From assembly GCA_036244855.1 (NCBI GenBank), contig BQKZ01000271.1, forward strand, positions 78,929 to 127,345: DNA of 48,417 bases, in the 5' to 3' direction. The DNA is from Temnopleurus reevesii (taxonomy: Eukaryota > Echinodermata > Echinoidea > Temnopleuroida > Temnopleuridae). The notes under the pieces were generated by a model. The model was not told the origin of the DNA, ran no database searches, and saw only the letters and a list, made by a program, of their open reading frames with translations. Each line of letters opens with the position of its first letter. Position 1 is the first letter of the stretch. A program made the position numbers and the translations under genes. Positions 23,483 through 34,824 of the stretch are shown piece after piece.

Positions 23483-25769
23483 GTTATAAGATAATTTGAC
23501 GTAATTAACATATATAAGGTATGTGTATTTTTTTTTGGTAATACTTATCGCCAAAGGATGCTATATATGTTTTAATCACATCCTTCATTTCCCCGTTAAT
23601 TACAGCAAAACATGCAAAAGTTGACAGGATAAAATCCATGATAGTTTGAATGCTTACCTTATTTGGGGGCCATTATAGTTGCATTCGACAACAAGTGGAA
23701 GCTGAAGATCCGCAAGGTTCAGGAAGAGATCAAAGAGGACCAAAGAAAGCGCATTCCCATCATTTGAATTAAAGTTTATTTAATTTCCTGTCAAATTATA
23801 TCATGTATAACTAATTTAATAGAAGACGTCACTTTCAATATCAATCTGCATGGTGTTTCACCAAATAGGTCTTTAAAGTTGAAAACGTCTTTCAGCATGT
23901 TCAGAAAGACTGGAGTAGATGAGTGCAATAATATTCATAAGTCATTCAGCAGAAGAACTGATGCCAATCTGTCTTAAGGTCTTTCTTTACTTGGTAAAGC
24001 ACTGCAATGGGCAGTAGTAGATGACTGTTTCATAGAACACAGCGTATCAACAACAATCAGCAGAGCAGAAGCGATAATTGTGGAATGTAGAAAAGTGAGA
24101 TTGTTTTTTTTTTCAACCAGAAGGAATAAGCACTGCCCAATGAACTATGACTCTTTTTGTCAGTATGATACCATCAGGACATGAAATAAAGAAAAATAAG
24201 CAATGTTAATTTCTCATTTCTTCAATGCCTCATAGCGTATTTTTGTCGCTTTTTGTTTGCTAGAGCCTTTGAAAACAATTTATAACGTAGCAGATTATTG
24301 TGTTTACATATTATGAACTAAATCAAGTTGCATCTGAAATCCTCCCGTCTTTTAGACTTTCAAATAGTGTTTATAGCTCATTAGTCCAATACATTTCAAA
24401 TTACAAGCGACCGGTCGGTCTGAATCGTTGCAATAACATCTTCTGCTGGCCCAAAGCCACGTGCTTTTTAAGCAGTGATCTTTTTTTTACTCTTTTGGGT
24501 AGTTAATGTTTATTTCATTGTGTAATACTTTCAGATATTCTTAATTTCAAAGATACAAAGAGGGTTGCATTCATTAAAACCGGTTTTGCGATAATTTCGC
24601 ATTGTTTAAGAATGCATTTAGGGAGGAATAATACGGGAAGATAGGATTTGGAATATGGAGGTTTTTCCATGGGGAGGTTGGCGCACGATGGCATTGAGTT
24701 AACTGGTTGAGGTTCTTGAAGTTATAGATCGGTGGTTTTATGAGCGCGAAATATATTCTAAATCAGCGGTGATCGCAAAAACTTGTCAGGAGCACCCATC
24801 GTACAAGCGACTGGAAATCGTTAATCGTTGTAATTGAATAATTGAACACGTTTTTGTTTTCACAGAAGAGCGGTGAGGTGTTCGGAGAGGAGGCTGATGG
24901 CCCTGGGTGATCCCCAGTCCCGTCGCACGGGAGCGTTGCCCGAGATCCGAGCCGCTTTAATGTGTGATTCATGCACGGGCAGGGAATATCCTCAGAGAAT
25001 GGTTTGTGGGACAACTAGTCTCATACATGGAATTGGGGAGATTAAAACAAGAATGGTGACTTATGTATCGGAACATGTAGGACTCTTGAGGATTGGTTTT
25101 GACAAATACTGTGTACAAGCTTGTTGAAGACATTTGTTTAAGACAAATCAACCAAATGTAGACCATGGGCTGATGGATACAGGTCAAATTTCAGAGAAAA
25201 ATATGAAGTGCGTGTGGGTGTGGGTTTATTTATAGATAACATTGTGGGTATAGGCTTAGCCATGTGTTCTAATTTCGTTGAATTAAAAAGTTATCCATCA
25301 GATCATTAAGAGGGACAACTCCAACTTAGATTAACCTTAACCTATCAACTATTGGAACCGGATAGTCCTTGCACAAGATATGCGAATTACACAATATCCT
25401 TAGTCAATGGGCTAAAATATAAACGTAACGGAGATATCTAACTTCATTTAGATTATAACAATCTAATCTTATTTTGATTTTCGCTCTTCGTGGGTAAATT
25501 GTATGTGTATATATACTAAAGCATGTGTATTAGATGTGTCTGTCTATGTGAATGAGTGTTTGTGTGTATAGTAGTGATGTAGCTGACTTTAGGGCTATTG
25601 TTTAGTTGCTAATTTGGCAATGTGCGTGTGTGTATAAGTGTATGTATGGGTGTATGTTCGAGGTAGTTTTTGCGTTTGTGTGAGTATTGTTATTAGTACT
25701 AATTGTTATGTTTGCACGATCTTTTGAAATACAGATATAGAATTTAAGTTACGATACATTATAGATAAG

Positions 25770-25776
<7 letters not shown>
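23483..25776. other. Intergenic, nothing coding recognised
   Basis: Includes a TG-rich low-complexity region (about 25500-25690) with GTGTGT and GTATGT words. A patch near 24870-25020 has open frames on both strands, which fits composition better than a gene. Confidence 0.4.
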
Positions 25777-25801
<25 letters not shown>

Positions 25802-25802
25802 A
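25777..25802. repeat. (AC)n microsatellite
   Basis: About 13 AC units. The contig starting at 27809 begins inside the equivalent tract, so this simple repeat probably caused the failed join. Confidence 0.9.
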
Positions 25803-26029
25803 GAAGCAAAAAGAGAGAGATGGGTGGGTGATGGGACAATATTAAACAGAGGAATAGGGGAAATGTTGAATCATCTTGAAATGTGTCCAATTAGAAACCT
25901 CATCATGATCGTCATGTTAGTGATTGAAAGCCGACACTGTGTCCTAGTTGCTTATTCCTCCCTTCCCGCCCCTCCACCGAGAGCTTTTACAATCATTTTG
26001 AGGCATCCCTCTAGTCATATTCGCAATAC

Positions 26030-26150
26030 TCACCGATCGTATAGCACGCGCGTTCTTCGGTGACAGCGCGCGATCAATAGCCGCCATTAAGTTTCATAGA
26101 CGAACGCGCGCGTGCTCGGTGCAGCTCGCGGCAATACAGGGCAGCTGGCA
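26030..26150. promoter_or_regulatory. CpG-rich inverted-repeat patch, possible cis-regulatory region
   Basis: Unusually CpG-dense for its surroundings, with facing arms AGCACGCGCGTTC and GAACGCGCGCGTGCT about 50 bp apart and GCCGCCATTA between them (a YY1-like word). It is unchanged in the second version (about 28070-28190). Regulatory function is inference only. Confidence 0.3.
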
Positions 26151-26723
26151 ACCGAACATACTCCGATCAAATTTTTATAGGCAGCGAGAAGTTGTCAACG
26201 CATTGATCAATAACTCGTGATATTTACGATATTGCCCTGCACGGCAGTGGAGTTTAGTGAGATGTCAAATTTTTCAGATGATGTCAAGTTACTCGGAGCA
26301 AGTGTCAATTTGAGAGGCCGCTGCAATAAAACAACAGGAAATGCGCTCCTCGTGCTGCGATAAAATCAATTTCAAATGTACTGGGATATAGAGTCAGTAT
26401 TGTTTCAAGCGAATGCTGTTGATTTAGAGGGCCGTGTTAGAAAATGAACTTTTATTGGAATTTGGGCTGGAGACTCGAACTCATAATGATAATTACACTT
26501 TGGGGGAACTGCACTTGTGTGATAAACTTCAGAGTCCATTACTTTGCTGTGACCTTTTAGTCAGTGTTGATGTTACACGATACATCGTCAAGATAAACAT
26601 TACATTTCAGAAACAAAACCGTTTCTTCATAGTCTGTTCTTTGCAATATAAATTATACACTGCACAAGTCATTATACTTTATTTACAATGGTATACATAA
26701 TCGTGCAAAACTGGAGAGTATAA

Positions 26724-27475
26724 TAAATAAGTCGATGCGGGGGAGGGGGGTTGGGATGGAGTATACCCCCATCAATTTCAGGTGGGGGTGGCATGTGTAA
26801 TATTCCCCTCCAAAATCATGATCTAGGATCAACAACGTAAGTTGGAGCAACTCCCGTAATGAATTCAACAATTTCGATTACATTCGTATTTGTTTCAATA
26901 CATTTCGGTGTTTTAATATTTAATTTTATCTCATGTTTGTGTTAGATTAGATTCAGTCTGATTTGTCAACGGTGCAGCTCTTAACCATTTATGGTGCTGC
27001 ACAATAAAGAAAATATAATCTTGTTTTGAAATAACACTGTTTTACTTATTTAGAGTGACTACGTTCATATGTTAGATTTCACTTGTTATTCATTTATTTG
27101 TACACGAAATTACCAACTTTATTTGTGCCCATATGAACTGCTAAAATCATTATGTCTTATTTGTTCCAGTTACACATTGACATACGAAAAAAATACAGGT
27201 ATTATTATGAATAAAAATTATTTCTTGTTCCTCTTGATTATCTTTATCTTTTTTTTTTACCATTGCGATAGTATCAATATGAGCGATATCCCCAAAATGT
27301 TATAATAATAAAAATGATAATAGTATTATTTCTATAGCGCCGAATGCACTGCTTCCGGGCGCTTTACAACTATAAGCAAGTAAATATGTACATATGTAAA
27401 TTCATAAATTTGAAACTATGGAAAAGAATATCTAAAAAAAAAAAAAAACATTCTTCCACAAAGTTGCATGTGTCA
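26724..27475. other. ~750-bp insertion present in only one version
   Basis: Absent from 27809-29147. It contains a C/G-run region (26738-26815) and, at 27305-27375, a reverse-oriented TATAGCGCCGAATGCACTG ... GGGCGCTTTACAAC segment preceded by AT-rich trinucleotides, which resembles the 3' end of a common invertebrate SINE type. Exact borders are blurred by neighbouring divergence. Confidence 0.55.
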
Positions 27476-27529
27476 ACATAATTATTTACTGATGATACAG
27501 TAATCCTTACATCAATTGCACTTGTAAAG

Positions 27530-27739
27530 TTTGACCCACACATTTGCGTTTATAAGTAACGTCTGTCCAGCGTTTGATGACGCTTCGCGAAAGCAGCCAT
27601 ACAGTGGAGAGACGCATGACCGACGCGTCGCGACGTTGAAGGTCCAGCGTTCAATGCCGTTCCTCCATATCGCTGCGTTGACGAAGCGCCATGAACGCTG
27701 GACAGACGTTGGCTATAAACGCAAAAGTGTGAGTCAGCC
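27530..27739. mobile_element. ~210-bp MITE with long imperfect terminal inverted repeats (version 1)
   Basis: Ends are inverted repeats of about 55 bp: the left arm contains TGCGTTTATAAGTAACGTCT and GTCCAGCGTT, and the right arm is its approximate reverse complement (AACGCTGGACAGACGTT, then GCTATAAACGCAAAAGTGTG). The interior holds CGACGCGTCGCGACGTTGAA, itself partly palindromic. No coding capacity. The superfamily is not assigned because a target site duplication is unclear. Confidence 0.75.
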
Positions 27740-27807
27740 TCAACGACAACGTCATAAGCACTAACGACCTATATACCAACCATCGATCATAAATATTGTT
27801 AGTGTTC

Positions 27808-27808
27808 N
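27808..27808. other. Single-N contig junction
   Basis: Sequence to the right restarts at the (AC)n tract equivalent to 25777. Confidence 0.85.
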
Positions 27809-29147
27809 ACACACACACACACACACACACACAAGAAGCAAAAAGAGAGAGATGGGTGGGTGATGGGACAATATTAAACAGAGGAATAGGGGAAATGTTG
27901 AATCATCTTGAAATGTGTCCAATTAGAAACCTCATCATGATCGTCATGTTAGTGATTGAAAGCCGACACTGTGTCCTAGTTGCTTATTCCTCCCTTCCCG
28001 CCCCTCCACCGAGAGCTTTTACAATCATTTTGAGGCATCCCTCTAGTCATATTCGCAATACTCACCGATCGTATAGCACGCGCGTTCTTCGGTGACAGCG
28101 CGCGATCAATAGCCGCCATTAAGTTTCATAGACGAACGCGCGCGTGCTCGGTGCAGCTCGCGGCAATACAGGGCAGCTGGCAACCGAACATACTCCGATC
28201 AAATTTTTATAGGCAGCGAGAAGTTGTCAACGCATTGATCAATAACTCGTGATATTTACGATATTGCCCTGCACGGCAGTGGAGTTTAGTGAGATGTCAA
28301 ATTTTTCAGATGATGTCAAGTTACTCGGAGCAAGTGTCAATTTGAGAGGCCGCTGCAATAAAACAACAGGAAATGCGCTCCTCGTGCTGCGATAAAATCA
28401 ATTTCAAATGTACTGGGATATAGAGTCAGTATTGTTTCAAGCGAATGCTGTTGATTTAGAGGGCCGTGTTAGAAAATGAACTTTTATTGGAATTTGGGCT
28501 GGAGACTCGAACTCATAATGATAATTACACTTTGGGGGAACTGCACTTGTGTGACAAACTTCAGAGTCCATTATTTTGCTGTGACCTTTTAGTCAGTGTT
28601 TATGCAACATGATACATAGTCAAGATAAACAGTACATGTAGAAAACCAAACCATTCCGTTATCATTTCTTCATAGTCTGGCTTTTGCAATATAAAACATA
28701 CACTGCAAAAGTCCTTATATCTTATTTACGACAATATATATAATCATGCACAACTCGAAAGTATAATATAGTTATTATTTCATAAAACTTCAGGCATCAT
28801 CCTCTTTATTGATGATAAAGTGATCTGGATTTTCATTTCACCAGTCATCACATAGCACATGTAAAGGGTGACTCACACCATTGCACTTAAAATAAGTTTG
28901 CCCAGCGTTTGATGACGCTCCGCGAAATCATATACATACAGATGAATTAAGGACGCATGACCGACACGTCGCGACGTTAAAGGTCCAACGTTCAACGCCG
29001 TTCCTCCCAATCCCTGCGTTGCCGGAGCGCTATAAAGCTGGGCAGACGTTTGTTATAAACGCAAAGGTGTGAGTCGGCCACAATTACGACGTCATAATCA
29101 CTACCGACCTATATCCCAACCATCGATCATAAATATTGTTAGTGTTT
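27809..29147. repeat. Second version of 25777-27807 (probable haplotype overlap)
   Basis: Begins in the AC repeat, matches without visible difference to about 28555, then diverges. It lacks the ~750-bp insertion and rejoins at the MITE. It ends with ATAAATATTGTTAGTGTT, the same words that end the left contig at 27807. Confidence 0.85.
28866..29079. mobile_element. ~210-bp MITE, second version
   Basis: Counterpart of 27530-27739. Its ends, GGGTGACTCACACC and GGTGTGAGTCGGCC, define the terminal repeat better than version 1 does. Arms are more diverged internally, and the centre has a short local rearrangement (ATACATACAGATGAATTAAG). Confidence 0.72.
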
Positions 29148-29460
29148 CTGTTCAAAATGCAAGCTCAAATTAATTCAAGCTATATGAAATCAATACAACA
29201 TCGATAAAAAAAGTGCAAGTACATTATTTCACGCACAAAATCAGAGAAAAGTACAATGTTCTATTGTATAGGACATCATGATCAATATGAGCTGGTTAAT
29301 TAATTCATGAGTTACCTGGTAATTAATAATCATTTCATAATTAGGTACATGAAATAGATATTCATGTCGCGTACTATTGGACTATTTATCAAACATAATT
29401 GATATGATGATTAAGCAAGCATTGTCGCTTTATTTCATCTCTCTTGTTCGCGATCAGTAG

Positions 29461-30266
29461 ATTAATTCCACTTCGGTGATGATAATAATAACAACAAGAA
29501 TAAGCCTGAATAAGCACAACACAGCGAGCAGAAGGGTTGATTTGAGAAAGCTTTGAACTACAGTATTGTTTTAAATAAAGGTTACAGTGTCCTCTGTCCC
29601 ACGAAAATACATGCGTTTTACATACACTGTAGGCCTTGGTCGGACATGGTCGGAATATGTTACATTTATTTCGATCAATCTATCCATATTAGAACAATGA
29701 AATTAACGAAGGGGTTTAAATGGAATGGGAAAGATAGCAAGACAGAGGCAAAGACCTAAAAAAAAACCACACAGCATGCAGAAATTTAAGAGGATACAAT
29801 TATAGTAAGCTCTATTCAAACTATAATGTTTTCACATCTAACGTAGATTACGAATTTTTCAAAATTGACTTTTCAACATGATCCAAGTAAAGGAAATGTT
29901 ATATCAATCTTCAGACGTTATCTTAGTATATTTTACAACAGCGGCGGTGGCATAGGGAGATAGGCAGGGGGATAGCCCCCTCCTCTCTCATAAGTGCTGG
30001 CGACATGCCCCGAAATAGCGGTAGGTAGATCGTCTTGCTAATACTTAAGCAATATTCGTCTGTAGCTGTCCCCGATGTGTTTTTTCCTGCTACACATTTA
30101 CAAATGAAGGTTTTGCACCGTGCAATCATTGGTAATAATAATAATAATATATAGCATTTAAACACGCCATCTCTCTAGTCTCCTATTCAGAGGCGCGAGA
30201 CATTGTATCTAATATTATTACCCGGCCATAGCATAGCTGCCAAGTAGGCGCTTCTGCAGTTAGAAG
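29461..30266. repeat. First version of a duplicated segment at a contig end
   Basis: From ATTAATTCCACTTCGGTGAT the segment repeats from 30268. Similarity is clear for about 480 bp (shared GAAAATTGACTTTTCAACATGATCCAAG-type blocks), then patchy, with an insertion of about 400 bp in the second version. Confidence 0.75.
30132..30266 (-). mobile_element. SINE-like fragment with (TAA)n tail, cut by contig end
   Basis: (TAA)n followed by TATATAGCATTTAAACACGCC and, further on, GAGGCGCGAGAC and CCGGCCATAGCATAGCTG. In reverse this looks like a SINE 3' half ending in a GCTATATA plus trinucleotide tail. Head not seen. Confidence 0.4.
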
Positions 30267-30267
30267 N
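30267..30267. other. Single-N contig junction
   Basis: Sequence restarts at the equivalent of 29461. Confidence 0.85.
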
Positions 30268-31290
30268 ATTAATTCCACTTCGGTGATGATAATAATAACA
30301 ACAAGAATAGGCTTGAATAGGCATAATATTGTAATGAGCAGAAGGGCTGATTTGAGAAAGCTTTAGAGTACAATATTGCTTGAAATAAAGGTATGTCCTA
30401 GCACCATGTCCCGCACAGCACATGCGTTTTATATAGGCCTTGGTGGGACATGGTGGGACTCTGTTACATTTATTTAGAACAATATTGTACATCTATCCAC
30501 ATCAGAACAATGAAATAAACGAAAGGGGTGAAAATTTGATTGGAAACGAAAGCAAGACAGAGGCAAAAACTTTTAAAAACCACGCAGAATACGTAAATCT
30601 AAGCGGATGCTACAGTAAGCTCTCTTTCAACTATAGTGTATTCACATCTAACGTAGATTACGACACTTTCAAAATTGACTTTTCAACATGATCCAAGTAA
30701 ACGGAATATAATCTCATTGTTCAGACATTATCCCAGTATATTTTAAAACAATGTCGATGTCAAAGGGGTGGCAGGGGGTATCCCCCGTACACACATTATT
30801 GCTGGGGGCATCGTCTTCTTAAAATATCTAATTGTGTCACGGCCATTTCCCACTTTCAGCTACAACCTCCTCTGTCCAATCATGAACTTTTTCATAAATG
30901 CGAACGTTGATTACAACAACAATAACAACAACAACAAAAATCTATTCCAACATTATTCCTCTCCATTTTTTTTTTCATTTTAAACCGTCCATTGTATCAT
31001 CATAATTCGCATATTTCAAATCGGTTTACCATCTGATTCTATGTATATTGCTGGATGTATCCGAGTTGGTCTGGAAAAATAAAATGAGATGCGGTTTCAC
31101 TGAAAAAAAACCCATAATGGCTACCCTTATTTTGGCAGTGACTTTTCCTTATCAAACCATTGATTATATCTTCGGCCCATTACATGAACATGCCCGACAT
31201 AGCGGAAAAATGTGATCGACATGCTACTAGTTTTGAATAGCTGTCCCAGGAGTGCTTTTTCCTGCGAATAAAACAAATGATGCCTTGAGT
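30268..31290. repeat. Second version of 29461-30266 (diverged)
   Basis: Good match over about 30268-30760, then weaker matches near 31190-31270 (GACATAGCGG, AGCTGTCCC, GTGCTTTTTCCTGC) after an extra stretch. Consistent with an alternative haplotype with indels. Confidence 0.65.
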
Positions 31291-31292
31291 AT

Positions 31293-31524
31293 ACACTGAA
31301 AAAAATGATGGCTTATTGGGCAATTTTCCTTCATTTGTTAGGCAAAATTTGTCTAAGCATCGGTTTATTGTCAACCGCGCTAAATGTTGGGTAAGGTATT
31401 GCTCAACTGTTCGGTGACTTTAAAGTAGAGAATGCATATACATTTGGCCAGCATAATGATAAAAGACATTGCTCAGCAGTTGTATTGGTTGGGTTGACTT
31501 TTTGCATTACACATTTTGCAGTGT
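31293..31524. mobile_element. 232-bp TA-flanked MITE
   Basis: Outer ends are CACTGAAAAAAATG and CATTTTGCAGTG, inverted with a few mismatches and flanked by TA on both sides, as expected for a Tc1/mariner-type target duplication (the element proper may start one base in). The interior holds repeated TTGGGCAATT- and GTTGGGTA-like words and no coding frame. Confidence 0.5.
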
Positions 31525-33949
31525 ACCCACAAAGTTACTGTACCCATGACATTCAAAATGTCGTGGTACGCCGCTGAGCGATTGGGGGCGGGTGAAATGC
31601 CACATATGCGTAACGCTTATCTCCCCATAATTGAAGATGTACCAATTACAATGTCAGCAATCTGGCCAATAACTGTCAGCTTGTTTGAGCTGAGGATAAC
31701 ACGAGTTGTTTCCCCACCTGTTGAGTGCGAACAAGAAATAGAATTCCCGACAAAATTACTGTTTTTCTTTTCCTTTTCTTTCTTTTTCATGTCCTCCTCG
31801 CCGTTTAGCGTTGAAGGTGCCTTCACATCAGTTCTTTTTTACAGGGAGAATAAAGTAACGTTATCATGGTTATGATCGTGTGAAAAGCCCGTGTCATCAT
31901 CATAAAGATGGCTCTGGTGTCTTTTTGTGACCATCGCTTACTCGTTTAACTCCAAAGACTACCAAAGACTTTGTAAGTCCGAAGATTTTTTTTCTTCAAA
32001 TCCTCTGCTGGTTGAGGTAGTAACAAATCTTTGATTTATAAAGACCTGAAATTTAAAATATCATCTTACAAATTCGACTCTTTTGTTTTAATACTGTTCT
32101 TAGGATGTATGTATGGAAAGAATGGATTTTAAGCAGGTACCGATGGCTTTTGTAGTGCAGCATGATTTGGACGAATTTCTTGCTGAATTTCTTGCAGATT
32201 GTTAAGGTAAGAATTGTGAATTCTAATAAAACCAGGATGCTGTCATTAAAGATTTCAGTAAAAATATTGCAATAACTTCCACATAATTTTCCCTCATGAT
32301 ATTTACACACACAGCGGGGTCCTATATAGGCGTCCCAGGCCAGAAATAGTTCAGAGTACATTCAAGAGATGAAAACGTTCGGGCGCATTTGGCCTGGTGT
32401 GAAAGTGGCTAAAGTTGTCTGTTGTTTCTTGGGAAACGAAAGGACATTGCTTGCTTGTCTTAAAAGTGCTCGGGGTATGTAAGGAGGTAATTGGGATGAC
32501 AACCTCAATGTTAGAAAGTGACCTCTTAATCAAATCTTAATGCTACAGAGAGATGCAAAAACACCCGAGGTGCAATCAGGGCTTATCCGTGAATGAAATA
32601 GTCCCTCGATTATCTTTAGATTATCTGACATTCCTTGCTTTTCTTGTCTATTTTATGTTGTCGCTTGTAGAATTGTTCCATCTTCTTGTTCAATTCATTT
32701 TCTTCTCTTTCTCTCCCTGTTTCATGTATTGAACAGGTTTCTTTGTAACTTGTTTGCTGAGCCAAAATTCCCTTTCGTCTATTTGTCTAATCCAAATCTT
32801 TTTCTCGGTTTCCTTTATCATTTTATATTTCAATTATCGGCTTACCACTTTCGCTTGAAGCCTCGATTTTCTTCCTCCTTGTTGTTTTAGTTCTAACATA
32901 GCTGACCCGTACATAAAGCTAAAAGTGACAACGAACATCGCATTCCACATTATATCATATATATTGTTCAATGACAATTGTTTTGCGCCCCTCTGTTGTT
33001 CCTACGATGTATTTTTAACCGATGTGTTGGATTATTTTGTGTGATATATTTCCTAGTCTGCCAAACAATCTTTGCAATTCATCCTAACTTCTTGACGTAT
33101 AATAGATATCAATTCTAATGCGATTATCAGTGACGTTTTTATTAATAACGAAAATAACAATATGCTCTTTCCAAAATGGTGAAAAGTAGAACATTTTGTC
33201 ACGTATTCAAAACCTCCCAAAAGGCCCTCATATGCTCCGTGAAATGATCTGGGCAAGTCCAAGAGGAGATTGACATCACATACAGTCCACCCCATCTGGG
33301 TTACGAATATGGGCAAGAATATAACTATAAAAAAACATATTTTACCTCAGCATGCAGTTGGATAAAAACACTAAGATGTAAGACAACGTATTTTTAGTTC
33401 AAATGATTTCCGATTCATCTGGAGATGGCGAGTGAGCTATTTTACTTACACGGATGAGAGTGAAAAATATCATTCTTTTTTGAGTGAAAGGTATATCAAT
33501 TTCTCGGTTTTCACTTTGAGAATACACTCCTAAAAACATTGAGTAAAATTCTGCATAATGTTAAATAAGCCAACACTGATGGGCAGTTATGTGACTAAAT
33601 CAGGGTGATAACATTTCTCAAATTTTGGTAATCTTGCACTAAACGAGTCATTAAATGTGTTTGGAAATGCCCAATTTTCGTCTACCAAAATGATGTGGTT
33701 GATCAAGAATCAAGTTTTAGCTAAAATTCCTAACAATATGTGTTTTTATCTTAAACAAAAATGTCGCGGTGCAAGTACCCGGTCTGAAAGTTAAACTACA
33801 AACGTTAATACTATAAGACAAATGATATGGACAGAGGTGATATCCTAAATCAATTAAATCATTCAATTACAGAGGCACACACTGCAGGACATGGCAAAAT
33901 AAAGTTTATCAACTGATTTGTAAAGTTCATGAACTATTAAACAACGAAA
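31525..33949. other. Intergenic, nothing coding recognised
   Basis: Contains the SINE remnant at 32134-32187. Near 33527 the words TACACTCCTAAAAACATTGA resemble the start of another short inverted-repeat element, but no matching end was found before the gap. The 119-codon plus-strand ORF at 31516-31875 overlaps the MITE end, is Phe/Ser-rich and is not credible as a gene. Confidence 0.4.
32134..32187 (-). mobile_element. SINE core remnant
   Basis: CAGGTACC, then GTGCAGCATGATTTGGACGA and ATTTCTTGCTGAA align with the central part of 348-623 and 2721-3001 in the same orientation. Both head and tail are gone. Confidence 0.5.
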
Positions 33950-34824
33950 NNNNNNNNNNNNNNNNNNNNNNNNNNNNNNNNNNNNNNNNNNNNNNNNNNN
34001 NNNNNNNNNNNNNNNNNNNNNNNNNNNNNNNNNNNNNNNNNNNNNNNNNNNNNNNNNNNNNNNNNNNNNNNNNNNNNNNNNNNNNNNNNNNNNNNNNNNN
34101 NNNNNNNNNNNNNNNNNNNNNNNNNNNNNNNNNNNNNNNNNNNNNNNNNNNNNNNNNNNNNNNNNNNNNNNNNNNNNNNNNNNNNNNNNNNNNNNNNNNN
34201 NNNNNNNNNNNNNNNNNNNNNNNNNNNNNNNNNNNNNNNNNNNNNNNNNNNNNNNNNNNNNNNNNNNNNNNNNNNNNNNNNNNNNNNNNNNNNNNNNNNN
34301 NNNNNNNNNNNNNNNNNNNNNNNNNNNNNNNNNNNNNNNNNNNNNNNNNNNNNNNNNNNNNNNNNNNNNNNNNNNNNNNNNNNNNNNNNNNNNNNNNNNN
34401 NNNNNNNNNNNNNNNNNNNNNNNNNNNNNNNNNNNNNNNNNNNNNNNNNNNNNNNNNNNNNNNNNNNNNNNNNNNNNNNNNNNNNNNNNNNNNNNNNNNN
34501 NNNNNNNNNNNNNNNNNNNNNNNNNNNNNNNNNNNNNNNNNNNNNNNNNNNNNNNNNNNNNNNNNNNNNNNNNNNNNNNNNNNNNNNNNNNNNNNNNNNN
34601 NNNNNNNNNNNNNNNNNNNNNNNNNNNNNNNNNNNNNNNNNNNNNNNNNNNNNNNNNNNNNNNNNNNNNNNNNNNNNNNNNNNNNNNNNNNNNNNNNNNN
34701 NNNNNNNNNNNNNNNNNNNNNNNNNNNNNNNNNNNNNNNNNNNNNNNNNNNNNNNNNNNNNNNNNNNNNNNNNNNNNNNNNNNNNNNNNNNNNNNNNNNN
34801 NNNNNNNNNNNNNNNNNNNNNNNN
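33950..34824. other. Assembly gap (875 N)
   Basis: Unsequenced. Any long open frame reported across it is an artefact of the N run. Confidence 0.98.

Larger units (their letters stand above)
25777..27807. repeat. First version of a duplicated (probably allelic) segment
   Basis: Pairs with 27809-29147. The first ~750 bp (to about 26550) show no difference that I could see. The remainder diverges strongly, and this version carries about 750 bp absent from the other. Confidence 0.85.

Noticed and set aside
24873..25127. Possible exon in a patch open on both strands
   Set aside because: No recognisable protein motif, no convincing splice-site pair, and openness on both strands fits composition.
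26971..27002. Histone-type 3' stem-loop (GTGCAGC ... GCTGCAC)
   Set aside because: Stem and loop do not match the histone mRNA consensus and there is no histone ORF nearby.
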